Assembly: GCF_003206155.1 (NCBI RefSeq)
Contig: NZ_PZJV01000001.1
Location: 75,862 to 139,861 of the forward strand
Direction of reading: 5' to 3'
DNA length: 64,000 nucleotides
Source: Salinicola halophilus
Lineage (GTDB): Bacteria; Pseudomonadota; Gammaproteobacteria; Pseudomonadales; Halomonadaceae
The position numbers and the translations under genes were made by a program. Positions 46,995 to 56,164 of the stretch are shown here, one piece after another (position 1 is the first letter of the stretch; every line of letters starts with the position of its first letter). The notes under the pieces were generated by a model that was not told the DNA's origin, made no database searches, and was given only the letters and a program-made list of their open reading frames with translations.

Positions 46995-48890
46995 ATGCGT
47001 AAACGTCGTCCGGCCATCAAGGACCACGAACGTGAAGTCGGCATGTTCCGGCGACGCTCGCTGCTTGCGGCGTTCATCATCGTGCTCATGGCCGGTGGGC
47101 TTTTCAGTCGGCTCGTGTATCTGCAGGTCATCGAGCACGATGTCTTCATTACCCGGTCCGACAACAACCGCATGCGAGTCGAGCCGCTGCCGCCCCGGCG
47201 TGGGCTGATCCACGACCGTAACGGTAAGCTGCTGGCGGAGAACCGGCCCACCTACAATCTCACCATCGTGCGCGAACGGGTCGACGATCTCGATCAGACG
47301 CTCGCGCGTCTGGTCGACATTCTCGGCCTGCCCGACGACGAGGTCGCCAGGCTTCGCGAGCGCTCTCTCCAGCGCCAGCGACCCTACCAGCCGGCGCTTC
47401 TGATGAGCGATCTGACCGAAGACCAGATCGCGCGTCTGGCGGTCAATCGCTATCTGCTCAGCGGTGTCGAGGTCGAGGCGCAGCTGATGCGTTACTACCC
47501 CGATCCCATCGTCATGTCCCACGTGCTCGGCTACGTCGGACGTATCAACGAAAAAGAGCTGGCGGAGCTCGACCCGGGGAATTACGCCGGGACGCACTTC
47601 ATCGGCAAGACGGGGATCGAATCGACCTACGAGAGCGCGCTCCATGGCGAGGCGGGGGTCAGGAAGGTCGAGACCAATGCTCGCGGTCGCGTGCTGCGGG
47701 AGCTGGATCGAGAGCCGCCCGATCCGGGGGAGGACGTCACGCTCACCATCGACAGTCGCTTGCAGCACATGGCCTACGATCTGCTCGACGGTCGACGCGG
47801 TGCCATCGTTGCCATCGAACCCAAGACGGGCGACATTCTGGCGATGGTCTCGGCGCCGGGTTTCGATATCAATGAGTTCGTGACCGGCATCTCCTACGAC
47901 GACTATCAGGCCTTACAGCAGGATCACGATCTGCCGCTGTTCAACCGTGCGGTCCGCGGACAGTATCCGCCAGGCTCGACCGTCAAACCGTTCGAGGCGC
48001 TCGCGGCGCTCGAGTATGGGGTCGTCAAGCCGCACGACGTCATCTACGACCCGGGGTATTTCCAGCTTCCCAACGATACCCGTCGCTATCATAACTGGCT
48101 GCGCTGGGGACACGGTCGCGTGGACATGGAGCGTGCACTTGAAGTCTCCAACAACACCTACTTCTACACCATGGCCTATCGTCTGGGCATCGACAGACTC
48201 TCGAGCTTCATGCATCACTTCGGCTTCGGAGAGATCACGTCGCTGGACGTGCAGGGCGCCTCCGCGGGCTTGATGCCGTCCCGCGAGTGGAAACGCGCCA
48301 AATACAACCAGGTCTGGTTTCCGGGAGAGACGCTGTCTGCCGGCATCGGTCAGGGCTACTTCATGGCGACGCCGCTGCAGTTGGCGGCGGCGACCGCGAC
48401 GCTTGCCAATCAGGGTCATTGGGTTCGCCCGCATCTGGCCAAACGCGTGGGCGAGGAGGCGCTCGAACCGCCGTTTCCCGACACCAAGCCGGATGTCGAC
48501 ATGGACCAGGAGCACTGGTGGCAGGACGTCTTCAAAGGAATGGAAGCCGTGGTCAGCGGCTCCGAAGGCACGGCGCGCCGTGCCGGTGCCGGTCTGCAGT
48601 ACGACATGGCGGCCAAGACAGGGACGGCCCAGGTCTTTTCGCTGGGGCAGAACCAGAAGTACAACGCCGATGAATTGACCGAGCGACTGCGAGATCATGC
48701 GCTGTTCATCGGTTTCGCGCCGGTCGACGATCCGCAGATCGCGCTCGCCGTGATCGTCGAGAACGCAGGCGGCGGGGTGTCCGGCCTGGGCCGGGAATTG
48801 ACGGATGCCTGGCTGCTTCACGAGCCGGAACGAGAACCGCCGGACGGCTCTACCGTCGAAGAAGAGGGCGAAAGCACCGATGGCGATTGA
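46995..48890 (+). CDS. mrdA: Penicillin-binding protein 2
   Basis: Elongasome transpeptidase that partners RodA in side-wall peptidoglycan synthesis. A short cytoplasmic tail and one transmembrane helix (about residues 20-40, LLAAFIIVLMAGGLFSRLV) precede the dimerisation domain; active-site SxxK is PGSTVKPF (about 329), SxN is VSNNTYFY, and KTG is AAKTGTAQVF (about 537). I start at ATG 46995 (MRKRRPAIKDHEREV), which gives 631 residues against 633 in E. coli; an in-frame start 45 bases upstream adds an Arg-rich stretch. rodA overlaps its end. Confidence 0.96.
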   Translation: MRKRRPAIKDHEREVGMFRRRSLLAAFIIVLMAGGLFSRLVYLQVIEHDVFITRSDNNRMRVEPLPPRRGLIHDRNGKLLAENRPTYNLTIVRERVDDLDQTLARLVDILGLPDDEVARLRERSLQRQRPYQPALLMSDLTEDQIARLAVNRYLLSGVEVEAQLMRYYPDPIVMSHVLGYVGRINEKELAELDPGNYAGTHFIGKTGIESTYESALHGEAGVRKVETNARGRVLRELDREPPDPGEDVTLTIDSRLQHMAYDLLDGRRGAIVAIEPKTGDILAMVSAPGFDINEFVTGISYDDYQALQQDHDLPLFNRAVRGQYPPGSTVKPFEALAALEYGVVKPHDVIYDPGYFQLPNDTRRYHNWLRWGHGRVDMERALEVSNNTYFYTMAYRLGIDRLSSFMHHFGFGEITSLDVQGASAGLMPSREWKRAKYNQVWFPGETLSAGIGQGYFMATPLQLAAATATLANQGHWVRPHLAKRVGEEALEPPFPDTKPDVDMDQEHWWQDVFKGMEAVVSGSEGTARRAGAGLQYDMAAKTGTAQVFSLGQNQKYNADELTERLRDHALFIGFAPVDDPQIALAVIVENAGGGVSGLGRELTDAWLLHEPEREPPDGSTVEEEGESTDGD

Positions 48891-50022
48891 TTTTCAACGC
48901 GTCTCGCCGCGAGGCCAGCCCGTGCGCGTCGGCCGCAAGCGCCCGCTCTGGCACCGGCTGCACCTCGACCCGTGGCTGCTCGGCACGCTGATCGCGCTGG
49001 TCTCCTTCGGGCTGGTAGTGCTCTACAGCGCCAGCGGCATGTCGCAAGGGACTACCATGGCTCAGGCCGTGCGCATGGGCGTAGCGCTGGCCGGGGCGCT
49101 GGTCATGGCGCAGTTTTCACCGAGCGTGCTCTATCGCTGGACGCCTTTCGCCTACGGGGCGGGGCTGCTCATGCTGATCGCCGTCGAGGTCATGGGAGAC
49201 ATCGGCATGGGGGCGCAGCGCTGGCTGGAGCTGGGTCCGTTGCGTTTTCAGCCCTCCGAACTGATGAAGATCGCGATGCCGATGATGCTCGCCGCCTACC
49301 TCCACCGGCGCCCGCTGCCGCCGTCGTGGAAGGACCTGGTGGTCTGTGGCGTCCTGGTTGCGGTGCCGGTCGCGCTGATCGCGCGTCAGCCGGATCTGGG
49401 TACCTCGCTGCTGGTCGCCTGCGCGGCGGTCTTCGTTATCCTGCTCGCGGGGCTGTCGTGGAAATTCATTCTCACGCTCGCGGCCCTGGCGGGCTCGGCG
49501 ATGCCGGTGCTGTGGATCAACATGCACGACTACCAGCGCCAGCGCGTTCTGACCTTCCTCGATCCGGAGAGCGACCCGCTCGGTGCGGGCTGGAACATCA
49601 TCCAGTCGAAGACGGCGATCGGTAGCGGTGGCATCGAAGGTAAGGGATGGGGCCTCGGAACTCAGTCGCAGCTCGAGTTCCTGCCCGAGCGGCATACCGA
49701 CTTCATCGGTGCCGTGCTTGGGGAGGAGTTCGGTCTCATCGGCATGACGACGATTCTCGTGCTCTATCTGCTGCTGGTCGCGCGCGGGCTGGTGATGGCC
49801 AATCAGGCCCAAGATACCTACGGTCGCCTGCTGGCCGGCAGCATCGTGCTGACTTTCTTCATCTACGTCTTCGTCAATGTCGGTATGGTGAGTGGCATCC
49901 TGCCGGTGGTGGGGGTGCCGCTGCCGCTGATCAGCTACGGGGGGACCTCCAGCGTGACCTTGATGGCGGGCTTCGGTATTCTCATGTCGATTCACACGCA
50001 CCGGCGCTTGTTGAATCACTGA
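48880..50022 (+). CDS. rodA: Rod-shape glycosyltransferase RodA
   Basis: SEDS-family peptidoglycan polymerase working with PBP2. Ten-helix membrane protein of 380 residues; characteristic segments include LELGPLRFQPSELMKIAMPM (about 117-136), FLDPESDPLGAGWNIIQSKTAIGSGGIEGKGWG (about 225-257, with the catalytic Asp), and the C-terminal GVPLPLISYGGTSSVTLMAGFGILMS. ATG 48880 overlaps the mrdA stop. Usual mrdA-rodA pair. Confidence 0.96.
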   Translation: MAIDFQRVSPRGQPVRVGRKRPLWHRLHLDPWLLGTLIALVSFGLVVLYSASGMSQGTTMAQAVRMGVALAGALVMAQFSPSVLYRWTPFAYGAGLLMLIAVEVMGDIGMGAQRWLELGPLRFQPSELMKIAMPMMLAAYLHRRPLPPSWKDLVVCGVLVAVPVALIARQPDLGTSLLVACAAVFVILLAGLSWKFILTLAALAGSAMPVLWINMHDYQRQRVLTFLDPESDPLGAGWNIIQSKTAIGSGGIEGKGWGLGTQSQLEFLPERHTDFIGAVLGEEFGLIGMTTILVLYLLLVARGLVMANQAQDTYGRLLAGSIVLTFFIYVFVNVGMVSGILPVVGVPLPLISYGGTSSVTLMAGFGILMSIHTHRRLLNH

Positions 50023-50054
50023 TGACGAATGCAAGCGTAAGGAGTTTGCCGCGC

Positions 50055-51074
50055 ATGGCGAGGCGTTGGAGCAAAGGATGGCTGGTGGGGGCGCTCGTCG
50101 TAGCGGCGATGTTGGGCGGCGCGGCATCGGCCGACGACGATTTCGATCCCGAGACACATCCCGAAGTACGTGCAATGCTCGAGGCGCTCGAGCAGCAGGG
50201 ACTGGATGGTGCGGCGCTGGAAACCACCCTGCGCGAGGCGAACTTTCGCCCGCAGGTACTCGAGGCGATGAATCATGCCGCCGAGCGACGGCTGCGCTGG
50301 GACGAATATCGCGAGATTTTCATCCAGCCCGAGCGTATCCGTCAGGGCGTGGCGTTTCTGAATGAGCATCGGCAGACGCTGGAGCGGGCGGAGCGAGAAT
50401 ATGGTGTCCCGCCAGAGGTGATCGTAGCGATCCTCGGCGTGGAGACGCAGTACGGCCGCCACAAGGGCACACATCGCGTGCTCGATTCGCTGGCCACGCT
50501 TGCCTTTCATCATCCGAGCCGCGGTGCGTTCTTCCTCGGCGAGCTGAAGGCCTATCTGGCGATCACGCTCGGCCAGGGTGTCGATCCCGCCTCGCGCTAT
50601 GGCTCCTACGCCGGTGCCATGGGCTATCCCCAGTTCATTCCCACCAGCTATCAGGCCTATGCCGTGGACTTCGACCACGACGGACTGAAGGATCTATGGG
50701 ACAACCCGGTCGACGCCATTGGCAGTATCGCCAACTATTTCCACGAGCACGGCTGGCGGCGGGGGGAGGCCGTACTGGTCGAGGCGAGCGGGCCCGACGC
50801 ACTGCCGCAGTCGATCGCATTCAATCGCACCGAGCCACCCAGTACGACGGTCGAGAGCCTGCGCAAGGCGGGTATCGAACCGACGGCGGGGCGACTCACG
50901 CCAGCCGACCAGGTCATGCCGATCGCGCTGGACTTCGCCGACGGCCACAGCCGCTACGTGATGGGACTCAACAACTTCTACGTCATTACGCGCTACAACC
51001 ATAGCCATCTCTACGCCATGGCAGTCGCGACGCTGGCGCAGCGGATTCAGACCGCCCGAGACGGTGGCGCATGA
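50055..51074 (+). CDS. mltB: Lytic murein transglycosylase B
   Basis: Cleaves the MurNAc-GlcNAc bond to yield anhydromuropeptides. Signal peptide about residues 1-27 (WLVGALVVAAMLGGAASA) with no lipobox, so a soluble periplasmic form. The catalytic Glu is in ILGVETQYGRHKG (about 127-139), followed by GSYAGAMGYPQFIPTSYQAYAVDFDHDGLKDLW. ATG 50055 is chosen because AAGGAG lies 10 bases upstream; an ATG at 50022 overlapping rodA is an alternative. Followed with 4-base overlap by rlpA. Confidence 0.94.
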   Translation: MARRWSKGWLVGALVVAAMLGGAASADDDFDPETHPEVRAMLEALEQQGLDGAALETTLREANFRPQVLEAMNHAAERRLRWDEYREIFIQPERIRQGVAFLNEHRQTLERAEREYGVPPEVIVAILGVETQYGRHKGTHRVLDSLATLAFHHPSRGAFFLGELKAYLAITLGQGVDPASRYGSYAGAMGYPQFIPTSYQAYAVDFDHDGLKDLWDNPVDAIGSIANYFHEHGWRRGEAVLVEASGPDALPQSIAFNRTEPPSTTVESLRKAGIEPTAGRLTPADQVMPIALDFADGHSRYVMGLNNFYVITRYNHSHLYAMAVATLAQRIQTARDGGA

Positions 51075-51979
51075 GGTGGTTGCCGACGTTGATCGCGGTG
51101 CTGGCGCTGGCAGGGTGCGCCGGCGGCGGAGGCTCGGGCGGCGGTCGCTACGCGCAGACGCATGACGCCTACCCCGACTCGCCCCAGGATGTCGCCAACG
51201 TACCGGACGCCGTCCCCAAGGTGGAGCCCCGCTCGAAGGGCGGGAATCGCTCGACCTACACGGTATGGGGCAAGACCTACCACGTGCTGAGCGACCCCAC
51301 GGGTTACGAGGCGGTCGGGCGCGCCTCCTGGTACGGCACCAAATTCCAGGGTTACGACACCGCCAACGGCGAGTCCTACGACATGTACAAGATGTCGGCG
51401 GCGCATCGTTCGCTCCCGCTGCCGAGCTACGCCCGCGTCACCAATCTCGACAACGGTCGCGACGTCATCGTGCGCGTCAACGACCGAGGTCCATTCCACG
51501 AGGATCGCCTCATCGATCTCTCCTACGCCGCCGCCGCCAGACTCGACATCCTCAAAGGCGGTACCGGAAGGGTGAAAGTCGAGGCGATCGATCCGGTCGC
51601 CTGGGCTCGAGAGCAGGGCAACGGCGGTGACACGCGCGGCGTTGCGGCTTCGCGGCCATCGGCCCCTGCGGCCAACGGCTACGCCGCGCAAGTCGATCCG
51701 GTCGTCGGTCGAGCGGTTCGCTCGCCGGCACCTTCGACCAGTCGCAGCGACGGGCAACGCTACGTTCAGGTCGCGGCACTCGGGTCGCATACCGGGGCGC
51801 AGGCGCTGAAAAGCCGGCTGCAGAGGTTGTTGTCGCAGCCGGTGCGCATCGACAATGCCGCTTCCCTTTACCGCGTACAGGTCGGTCCCATCGACGACAT
51901 CGCATCGCTCCAAGCCATTCGGGCCACACTCAACGACGCGGGCTATTCCCAGACGTTCGTGGTGGCGCCCGCTCAGTAA
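51071..51979 (+). CDS. rlpA: Septal ring lytic transglycosylase RlpA
   Basis: Outer-membrane lipoprotein acting on denuded glycans at the septum. Lipobox LALAGC with Cys at 17 and Ala at +2 (outer-membrane sorting). Double-psi beta-barrel at about 77-168: GRASWYGTKFQGYDTANGESYDMYKMSAAHR, then VRVNDRGPFHEDRLIDLSYAAA, with the conserved Asp and His. C-terminal SPOR domain about 225-300 (YVQVAALGSHTGAQALKSRLQ), which binds denuded glycan strands. Length 302 fits. Coupled to mltB. Confidence 0.94.
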   Translation: MRWLPTLIAVLALAGCAGGGGSGGGRYAQTHDAYPDSPQDVANVPDAVPKVEPRSKGGNRSTYTVWGKTYHVLSDPTGYEAVGRASWYGTKFQGYDTANGESYDMYKMSAAHRSLPLPSYARVTNLDNGRDVIVRVNDRGPFHEDRLIDLSYAAAARLDILKGGTGRVKVEAIDPVAWAREQGNGGDTRGVAASRPSAPAANGYAAQVDPVVGRAVRSPAPSTSRSDGQRYVQVAALGSHTGAQALKSRLQRLLSQPVRIDNAASLYRVQVGPIDDIASLQAIRATLNDAGYSQTFVVAPAQ

Positions 51980-52006
51980 CCTACTTTCAACGAGAATTCG
52001 ATCGTC

Positions 52007-53224
52007 ATGACATCGCTGTTCACTTCCCGTATCTCTCGTCTGGTCGTCTCGGCGTCGCTCTGCCTGGGTCTGCTTTCCTCGCCCGCCGGCGCACAGCAGC
52101 CCACGCCGGACAGTCAGATGGCTGCCAACCCGCAGCCCGGTCAGCTCGTGCCGTCACCGCCGGCACTGGCGGCGTCTTCCTGGGTCCTGATGGATGCGGC
52201 CACCGGCAAGATGCTCGTCGAGCACAACGCCGACGAGCGCGTGCCGCCGGCCAGTCTGACCAAGATGATGACCGCCTACATCGTCGAGCAGGAGATCGAG
52301 CAGGGCAACATCGACGACAGTGATCAGGTGAGCATCAGCGAGAACGCCTGGCGCACCGGTGGCTCGCGCATGTTCATCAAGGAAGGCACCCAGGTCAGTG
52401 TCGAGGACCTGCTCCACGGCGTGGTGATTCAGTCCGGCAACGACGCAAGCGTCGCGCTCTCTGAGTACGTCGCCGGCAGCGAAACGGCCTTCGCCGATCT
52501 GATGAATCAGCAGGCCAATCGGATGGGCATGAACAACTCCCATTTCATGAATCCGACCGGTCTTCCACACGACGAGCACTACTCGTCGGCCCACGATCTG
52601 GCAATTCTCGCCCGCCACATCATTCGAGATTTCCCGGATCACTATGAGGTGTATTCGGAGAAGTACTTCACTTACAACGGTATTCGTCAGCCCAACCGCA
52701 ACCGGCTGCTATGGCGTGATCCGGACGTCGATGGCCTCAAAACGGGACACACCGAGGCGGCGGGTTTCTGTCTGGTAGCGTCCGCCAAGAAGCAGGATAC
52801 GCGCTTGATCGCCGTGGTCATGGGGACCGATTCCGACGAGGCGCGAGCGGCCGAGACGCAGCGACTGCTCAACTACGGCTTTCGTTTCTTCCAGACCCGC
52901 AAGCTCTACGACGCCGGTTCGGTGCTCAACGAAGCGCGCGTTTGGGGCGGTGCCAAAGACACGGTGCGCCTGGGCGTCCAGAGCGATGTGAGCATGACGC
53001 TGCCGCGCAGCAGCGCCGACGACCTCACCGCTCGACTCAACGTGCCGGAGAATCTGACGGCGCCGATCCAGGCCGGTCAGCAGATCGGCAAGCTCGAGAT
53101 TCGTTCCGGTGATGAAGTGCTTGGCGAACAGCCCTTGCTGGCGCTCGAGGCGGTGGAAGAGGGCAGTATCTTCAAGCGAATCTGGGATAGCGTCGTCCGC
53201 TTCGTGACTGGCTTCTTCGATTGA
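52007..53224 (+). CDS. dacA: D-alanyl-D-alanine carboxypeptidase (PBP5/6 family)
   Basis: Trims terminal D-Ala from murein pentapeptides. Signal peptide about 1-29 (ending SPAGAQQ); active-site SxxK is PPASLTKMMTAYIV (about 81-94), SxN is QSGNDASVAL (about 143), and KTG is DGLKTGHTEAAG (about 243). PBP5 C-terminal beta domain about 285-375, then an amphipathic anchor helix at the extreme end (IFKRIWDSVVRFVTGFFD) for membrane attachment. 405 residues. The last gene before a strong hairpin. Confidence 0.95.
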   Translation: MTSLFTSRISRLVVSASLCLGLLSSPAGAQQPTPDSQMAANPQPGQLVPSPPALAASSWVLMDAATGKMLVEHNADERVPPASLTKMMTAYIVEQEIEQGNIDDSDQVSISENAWRTGGSRMFIKEGTQVSVEDLLHGVVIQSGNDASVALSEYVAGSETAFADLMNQQANRMGMNNSHFMNPTGLPHDEHYSSAHDLAILARHIIRDFPDHYEVYSEKYFTYNGIRQPNRNRLLWRDPDVDGLKTGHTEAAGFCLVASAKKQDTRLIAVVMGTDSDEARAAETQRLLNYGFRFFQTRKLYDAGSVLNEARVWGGAKDTVRLGVQSDVSMTLPRSSADDLTARLNVPENLTAPIQAGQQIGKLEIRSGDEVLGEQPLLALEAVEEGSIFKRIWDSVVRFVTGFFD

Positions 53225-53255
53225 GCGAGCGCATCGTCGCCACGTCGATGCCGCT

Positions 53256-53291
53256 CATTGGCCCGCCCACGAGTTGGTGGGTGGGCCAATG
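53256..53291 (+). terminator. Strong hairpin between dacA and ybeD
   Basis: Fifteen-base-pair stem (53256-53270 with 53277-53291, one G-T pair) with a six-base loop, 31 bases past the dacA stop. No T run follows, so it may act as attenuator or RNA-stability element instead. Confidence 0.65.
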
Positions 53292-53344
53292 TTGAGTAGA
53301 ATGGTCGGACATTGACCTATCGCCGGCTAGCGACTGAATTGACG

Positions 53345-53632
53345 ATGAACCAGACCCCCAGCGACGTCGATCTTCCGCGTCCCAAAATCGAATTCCCGTG
53401 TGACTACCCCATCCGGATCGTCGGCGATGCCGCCGATGACTTCGTGGCAAGCGTGAGCCAGGTGATCGAGCAGCACTCGCCAGGCTTCGACGCAGCGGGG
53501 ATCACCCTCTCCGAAAGCCGCAACGGGCGTTTTCGCTCGGCACGCGCGGTGATTCGCGCGACGAGCGAGGAGCAGCTCAACGCACTGTTCCAGGATCTCA
53601 AGGCGACCGGCCGCGTCCACATGGTGCTTTAA
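53345..53632 (+). CDS. ybeD: YbeD family (DUF493) protein
   Basis: 95-residue cytoplasmic protein of the DUF493 family with an ACT-like ferredoxin fold. The core is KIEFPCDYPIRIVGDAADDFVASVSQVIEQHSP (about residues 13-45) and SESRNGRFRSARAVIRATSEEQLNALFQDLKATGRVHMVL at the C-terminus. ATG 53345 is used; an upstream in-frame start at 53312 would add 11 residues. It sits directly before lipB (6-base gap), the conserved dacA-ybeD-lipB-lipA order. Function not known. Confidence 0.93.
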   Translation: MNQTPSDVDLPRPKIEFPCDYPIRIVGDAADDFVASVSQVIEQHSPGFDAAGITLSESRNGRFRSARAVIRATSEEQLNALFQDLKATGRVHMVL

Positions 53633-53638
53633 CGCGTA

Positions 53639-54304
53639 ATGATCGTACTCGAGCGCTTCGACCTCGGCCGCGCTGCCTATCGCCCCGTATGGGAGGCGAT
53701 GTCGCGCTGGACGGACATTCGCGGCCCGCAGGCGACGGATCAGCTGTGGGTCGTCGAGCATGAGCCGGTATTCACGCAGGGGCGGGCGGGTAAACCCGAG
53801 CACCTGCTGCTGCCGGGCGACATTCCCGTGGTCGCCAGCGACCGGGGCGGGCAGGTCACCTACCACGGCCCCGGGCAGCTCGTGATGTACCCGCTTCTCG
53901 ACGTCCGCCGCCTCAAGCTCGGCGTTCGAGATCTGGTCAGTACGCTCGAGGGAGCGGTCATCGATGCGCTCGCCGAGCACGACATCGAGGCACGGGCGCG
54001 AACCGATGCGCCAGGGGTCTACGTCGGCGATGCCAAGATCGCCTCGCTCGGATTGAGGATTCGCCGCGGCTGTAGCTTTCACGGCGTCGCCTTCAACGTC
54101 GACATGGATCTATCGCCGTTCGATCGTATCAACCCCTGCGGCCACGCCGGCCTCAGGATGACGCAGCTCAGCGAGCTCTCGACGCGCTCCGTTACCCTCG
54201 ATGCCGAGGCGGATCGGCTCGCTACCTGCTTTGCCCGTCGGCTCGATGCCACGCTGGTACGCCAGCACGGTCGACCACAGGCCTTCGATTTGGCGGCTGC
54301 CTGA
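53639..54304 (+). CDS. lipB: Octanoyl-ACP:protein N-octanoyltransferase
   Basis: Transfers octanoate from ACP to lipoyl domains. Active-site features: [21 protein letters not shown] (about residues 67-87), the catalytic lysine in [15 protein letters not shown] (about 129), and the catalytic cysteine in [16 protein letters not shown] (about 160-175). Length 221 is typical. Followed by lipA with a 31-base gap. Confidence 0.96.
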   Translation: MIVLERFDLGRAAYRPVWEAMSRWTDIRGPQATDQLWVVEHEPVFTQGRAGKPEHLLLPGDIPVVASDRGGQVTYHGPGQLVMYPLLDVRRLKLGVRDLVSTLEGAVIDALAEHDIEARARTDAPGVYVGDAKIASLGLRIRRGCSFHGVAFNVDMDLSPFDRINPCGHAGLRMTQLSELSTRSVTLDAEADRLATCFARRLDATLVRQHGRPQAFDLAAA

Positions 54305-54335
54305 CCGCCGGCACTCAACGAATTAAGGAAGGGTT

Positions 54336-55355
54336 ATGACCGAGACAACCGTCATGCAATCGCCCGAAGCCCGATCTAGCGATGCCGCCAAGGCAAAGCC
54401 GAACAAGCCGGCGCGCGCCGAACGCGGCGTCAAGCTGCGCGGTGCAGAGAAGGTCGCGCGCATTCCGGTCAAAGTCATTCCTACCGAAACGCTGCCGAAG
54501 AAGCCGGACTGGCTTCGGGTCAGAATGCCGGCTTCGCCTCAGGTCACCCACATCAAGCAGACATTGCGCAAGCACGGTCTACATACCGTCTGCGAGGAAG
54601 CGTCCTGTCCCAACCTGGGCGAGTGCTTCAGCGGCGGGACGGCGACGTTCATGATCATGGGCGACATCTGCACCCGGCGCTGCCCGTTCTGCGACGTCGC
54701 CCACGGTCGACCCAACGCGCTCAACGAGAACGAGCCGCGAGAGCTCGCCGAGGCGATCGCCGAGATGGGGCTCAACTATGTCGTGGTGACCTCCGTCGAC
54801 CGCGACGACCTGCGCGATGGCGGGGCGACGCACTTCGTCAACTGCATCCGCGAGATCCGCAAGGACAGCCCCGAGATCGAAATCGAGACGCTGGTACCGG
54901 ACTTTCGCGGTCGGATGCAGGTGGCGCTCGACATTCTCGAGTCGCAGGCGCCGGACGTTTTCAATCACAATCTCGAGACGGTACCGTCGCTCTATCGCCG
55001 AGTGCGCCCCGGCGCGGACTATCGGTGGTCCCTGGATCTACTCAAGGGCTACAAGGCCCGCCGGCCGGACGTGATGACCAAGTCCGGGCTGATGCTCGGA
55101 GTCGGCGAGACCGACGAGCAGGTCATCGAAGTGATGCGTGACCTGCGTGCTCATGACGTCGACATGCTCACGCTCGGTCAGTACATGCAGCCGTCGCGTA
55201 ATCACCTGCCGGTCGATCGCTGGGTACACCCCAGCACGTTCGACTGGTTCGCCGAGCAGGGTAAGGCAATGGGCTTCAAGCACGTCGCCTCCGGTCCGCT
55301 GGTACGCTCTTCCTACCACGCCGACAAGCAGGCGCACGGTGTCGAAGTCAAATAG
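54336..55355 (+). CDS. lipA: Lipoyl synthase
   Basis: Radical-SAM enzyme inserting two sulphurs into octanoyl-lipoyl domains. Auxiliary cluster ligands are [12 protein letters not shown] (C-x4-C-x5-C, about residues 87-98), the radical-SAM cluster CTRRCPFCD (about 113-121), and the C-terminal RSSYHADKQ supplies the conserved serine. Length 339; the first 45 residues form a charged extension common in this group. ATG preceded by AAGGAAGG. Confidence 0.97.
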   Translation: MTETTVMQSPEARSSDAAKAKPNKPARAERGVKLRGAEKVARIPVKVIPTETLPKKPDWLRVRMPASPQVTHIKQTLRKHGLHTVCEEASCPNLGECFSGGTATFMIMGDICTRRCPFCDVAHGRPNALNENEPRELAEAIAEMGLNYVVVTSVDRDDLRDGGATHFVNCIREIRKDSPEIEIETLVPDFRGRMQVALDILESQAPDVFNHNLETVPSLYRRVRPGADYRWSLDLLKGYKARRPDVMTKSGLMLGVGETDEQVIEVMRDLRAHDVDMLTLGQYMQPSRNHLPVDRWVHPSTFDWFAEQGKAMGFKHVASGPLVRSSYHADKQAHGVEVK

Positions 55356-55536
55356 CGTCAAGGTTTCTCGTATCGGTACGTCGATCGCTTCGAGAAAGGT
55401 GAGCGACTGCCGATAGAGGTTTGGATGCGTGAGCGGTGCCGTAGGGTATCGCTCCCTCCCCACTGTTTCATTCGCGTCGATTGTCGACTCCCCGACCCTG
55501 CGACCGCCATTCGTCGCGACTCCACGAGCCATCCCC

Positions 55537-56079
55537 ATGAATGCACCCAACCAGCCCAGTAACGAAGCCGACCGGATCACCGCGCTGCGCGATCTGCAGC
55601 TACTCGATACCGGAGCCGACAAAGGTTTCGATCGTCTCACGGAGCTTGCGACGAAGATCTTCGACGTCCCCATGTCGATGATTACGCTCATCGACGAAGA
55701 TCGTCAGTGGTTCAAGTCGCATTACGGCTTGAGCGTCTGCGAAACGCCGCGTCGTATCTCGTTTTGCGGCCACGTGGTCGCCGACGGCATGCCGATGGTG
55801 ATCCGCAATGCACTCAAGGATCCGCGCTTTGCGGACAACCCCTTGGTCACCGGCTCACCCTTCATCCGGTTCTACGCGGGTTACCCGTTGTTCGTGGCGC
55901 CGAATGTCTGTGTCGGAACGCTGTGCCTGATCGGCACGATGCCGCGGGCATTCGAGGACGAGGACATGCAGCGTCTCGAGTTGCTGGCGGGGCAGGCAGA
56001 AGAGCTAATACAGCTACACGTCAATCGTGTTCTGCTGCGCTCGGTCGACGCCGATGGTGCTCCCGACGTCATCCAGTAA
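55537..56079 (+). CDS. GAF domain protein
   Basis: 180-residue cytoplasmic protein that is nearly all one GAF domain (about residues 15-165). The pattern EADRITALRDLQLLDTGADKGFDRLTELATKIFDVPMSMITLIDEDRQWFKSHYGL, then SFCGHVVADGMPMVIRNALKDPRFADNPLV and FYAGYPLFVAPNVCVGTLCLIG, is that of N-terminal GAF sensors from diguanylate cyclases and histidine kinases; here no output domain follows. Ligand unknown. ATG 55537 is preferred to an upstream start 108 bases away. The 180-base gap after lipA has no visible promoter of note. Confidence 0.85.
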   Translation: MNAPNQPSNEADRITALRDLQLLDTGADKGFDRLTELATKIFDVPMSMITLIDEDRQWFKSHYGLSVCETPRRISFCGHVVADGMPMVIRNALKDPRFADNPLVTGSPFIRFYAGYPLFVAPNVCVGTLCLIGTMPRAFEDEDMQRLELLAGQAEELIQLHVNRVLLRSVDADGAPDVIQ

Positions 56080-56133
56080 CCCTGTATTTCAGAGCGGGGC
56101 GTCGTTAAACGCGACGAGTCCATCGATTCGAGT

Positions 56134-56164
56134 CGCCGGTGCGGGCAATCCGCGCCGGCGTTTT
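56134..56164 (+). terminator. Intrinsic terminator after the GAF gene
   Basis: Eleven-base-pair stem with one wobble (56134-56144 with 56150-56160), five-base loop, TTTT run. The T run overlaps the pycR stop codon on the other strand. Confidence 0.85.
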
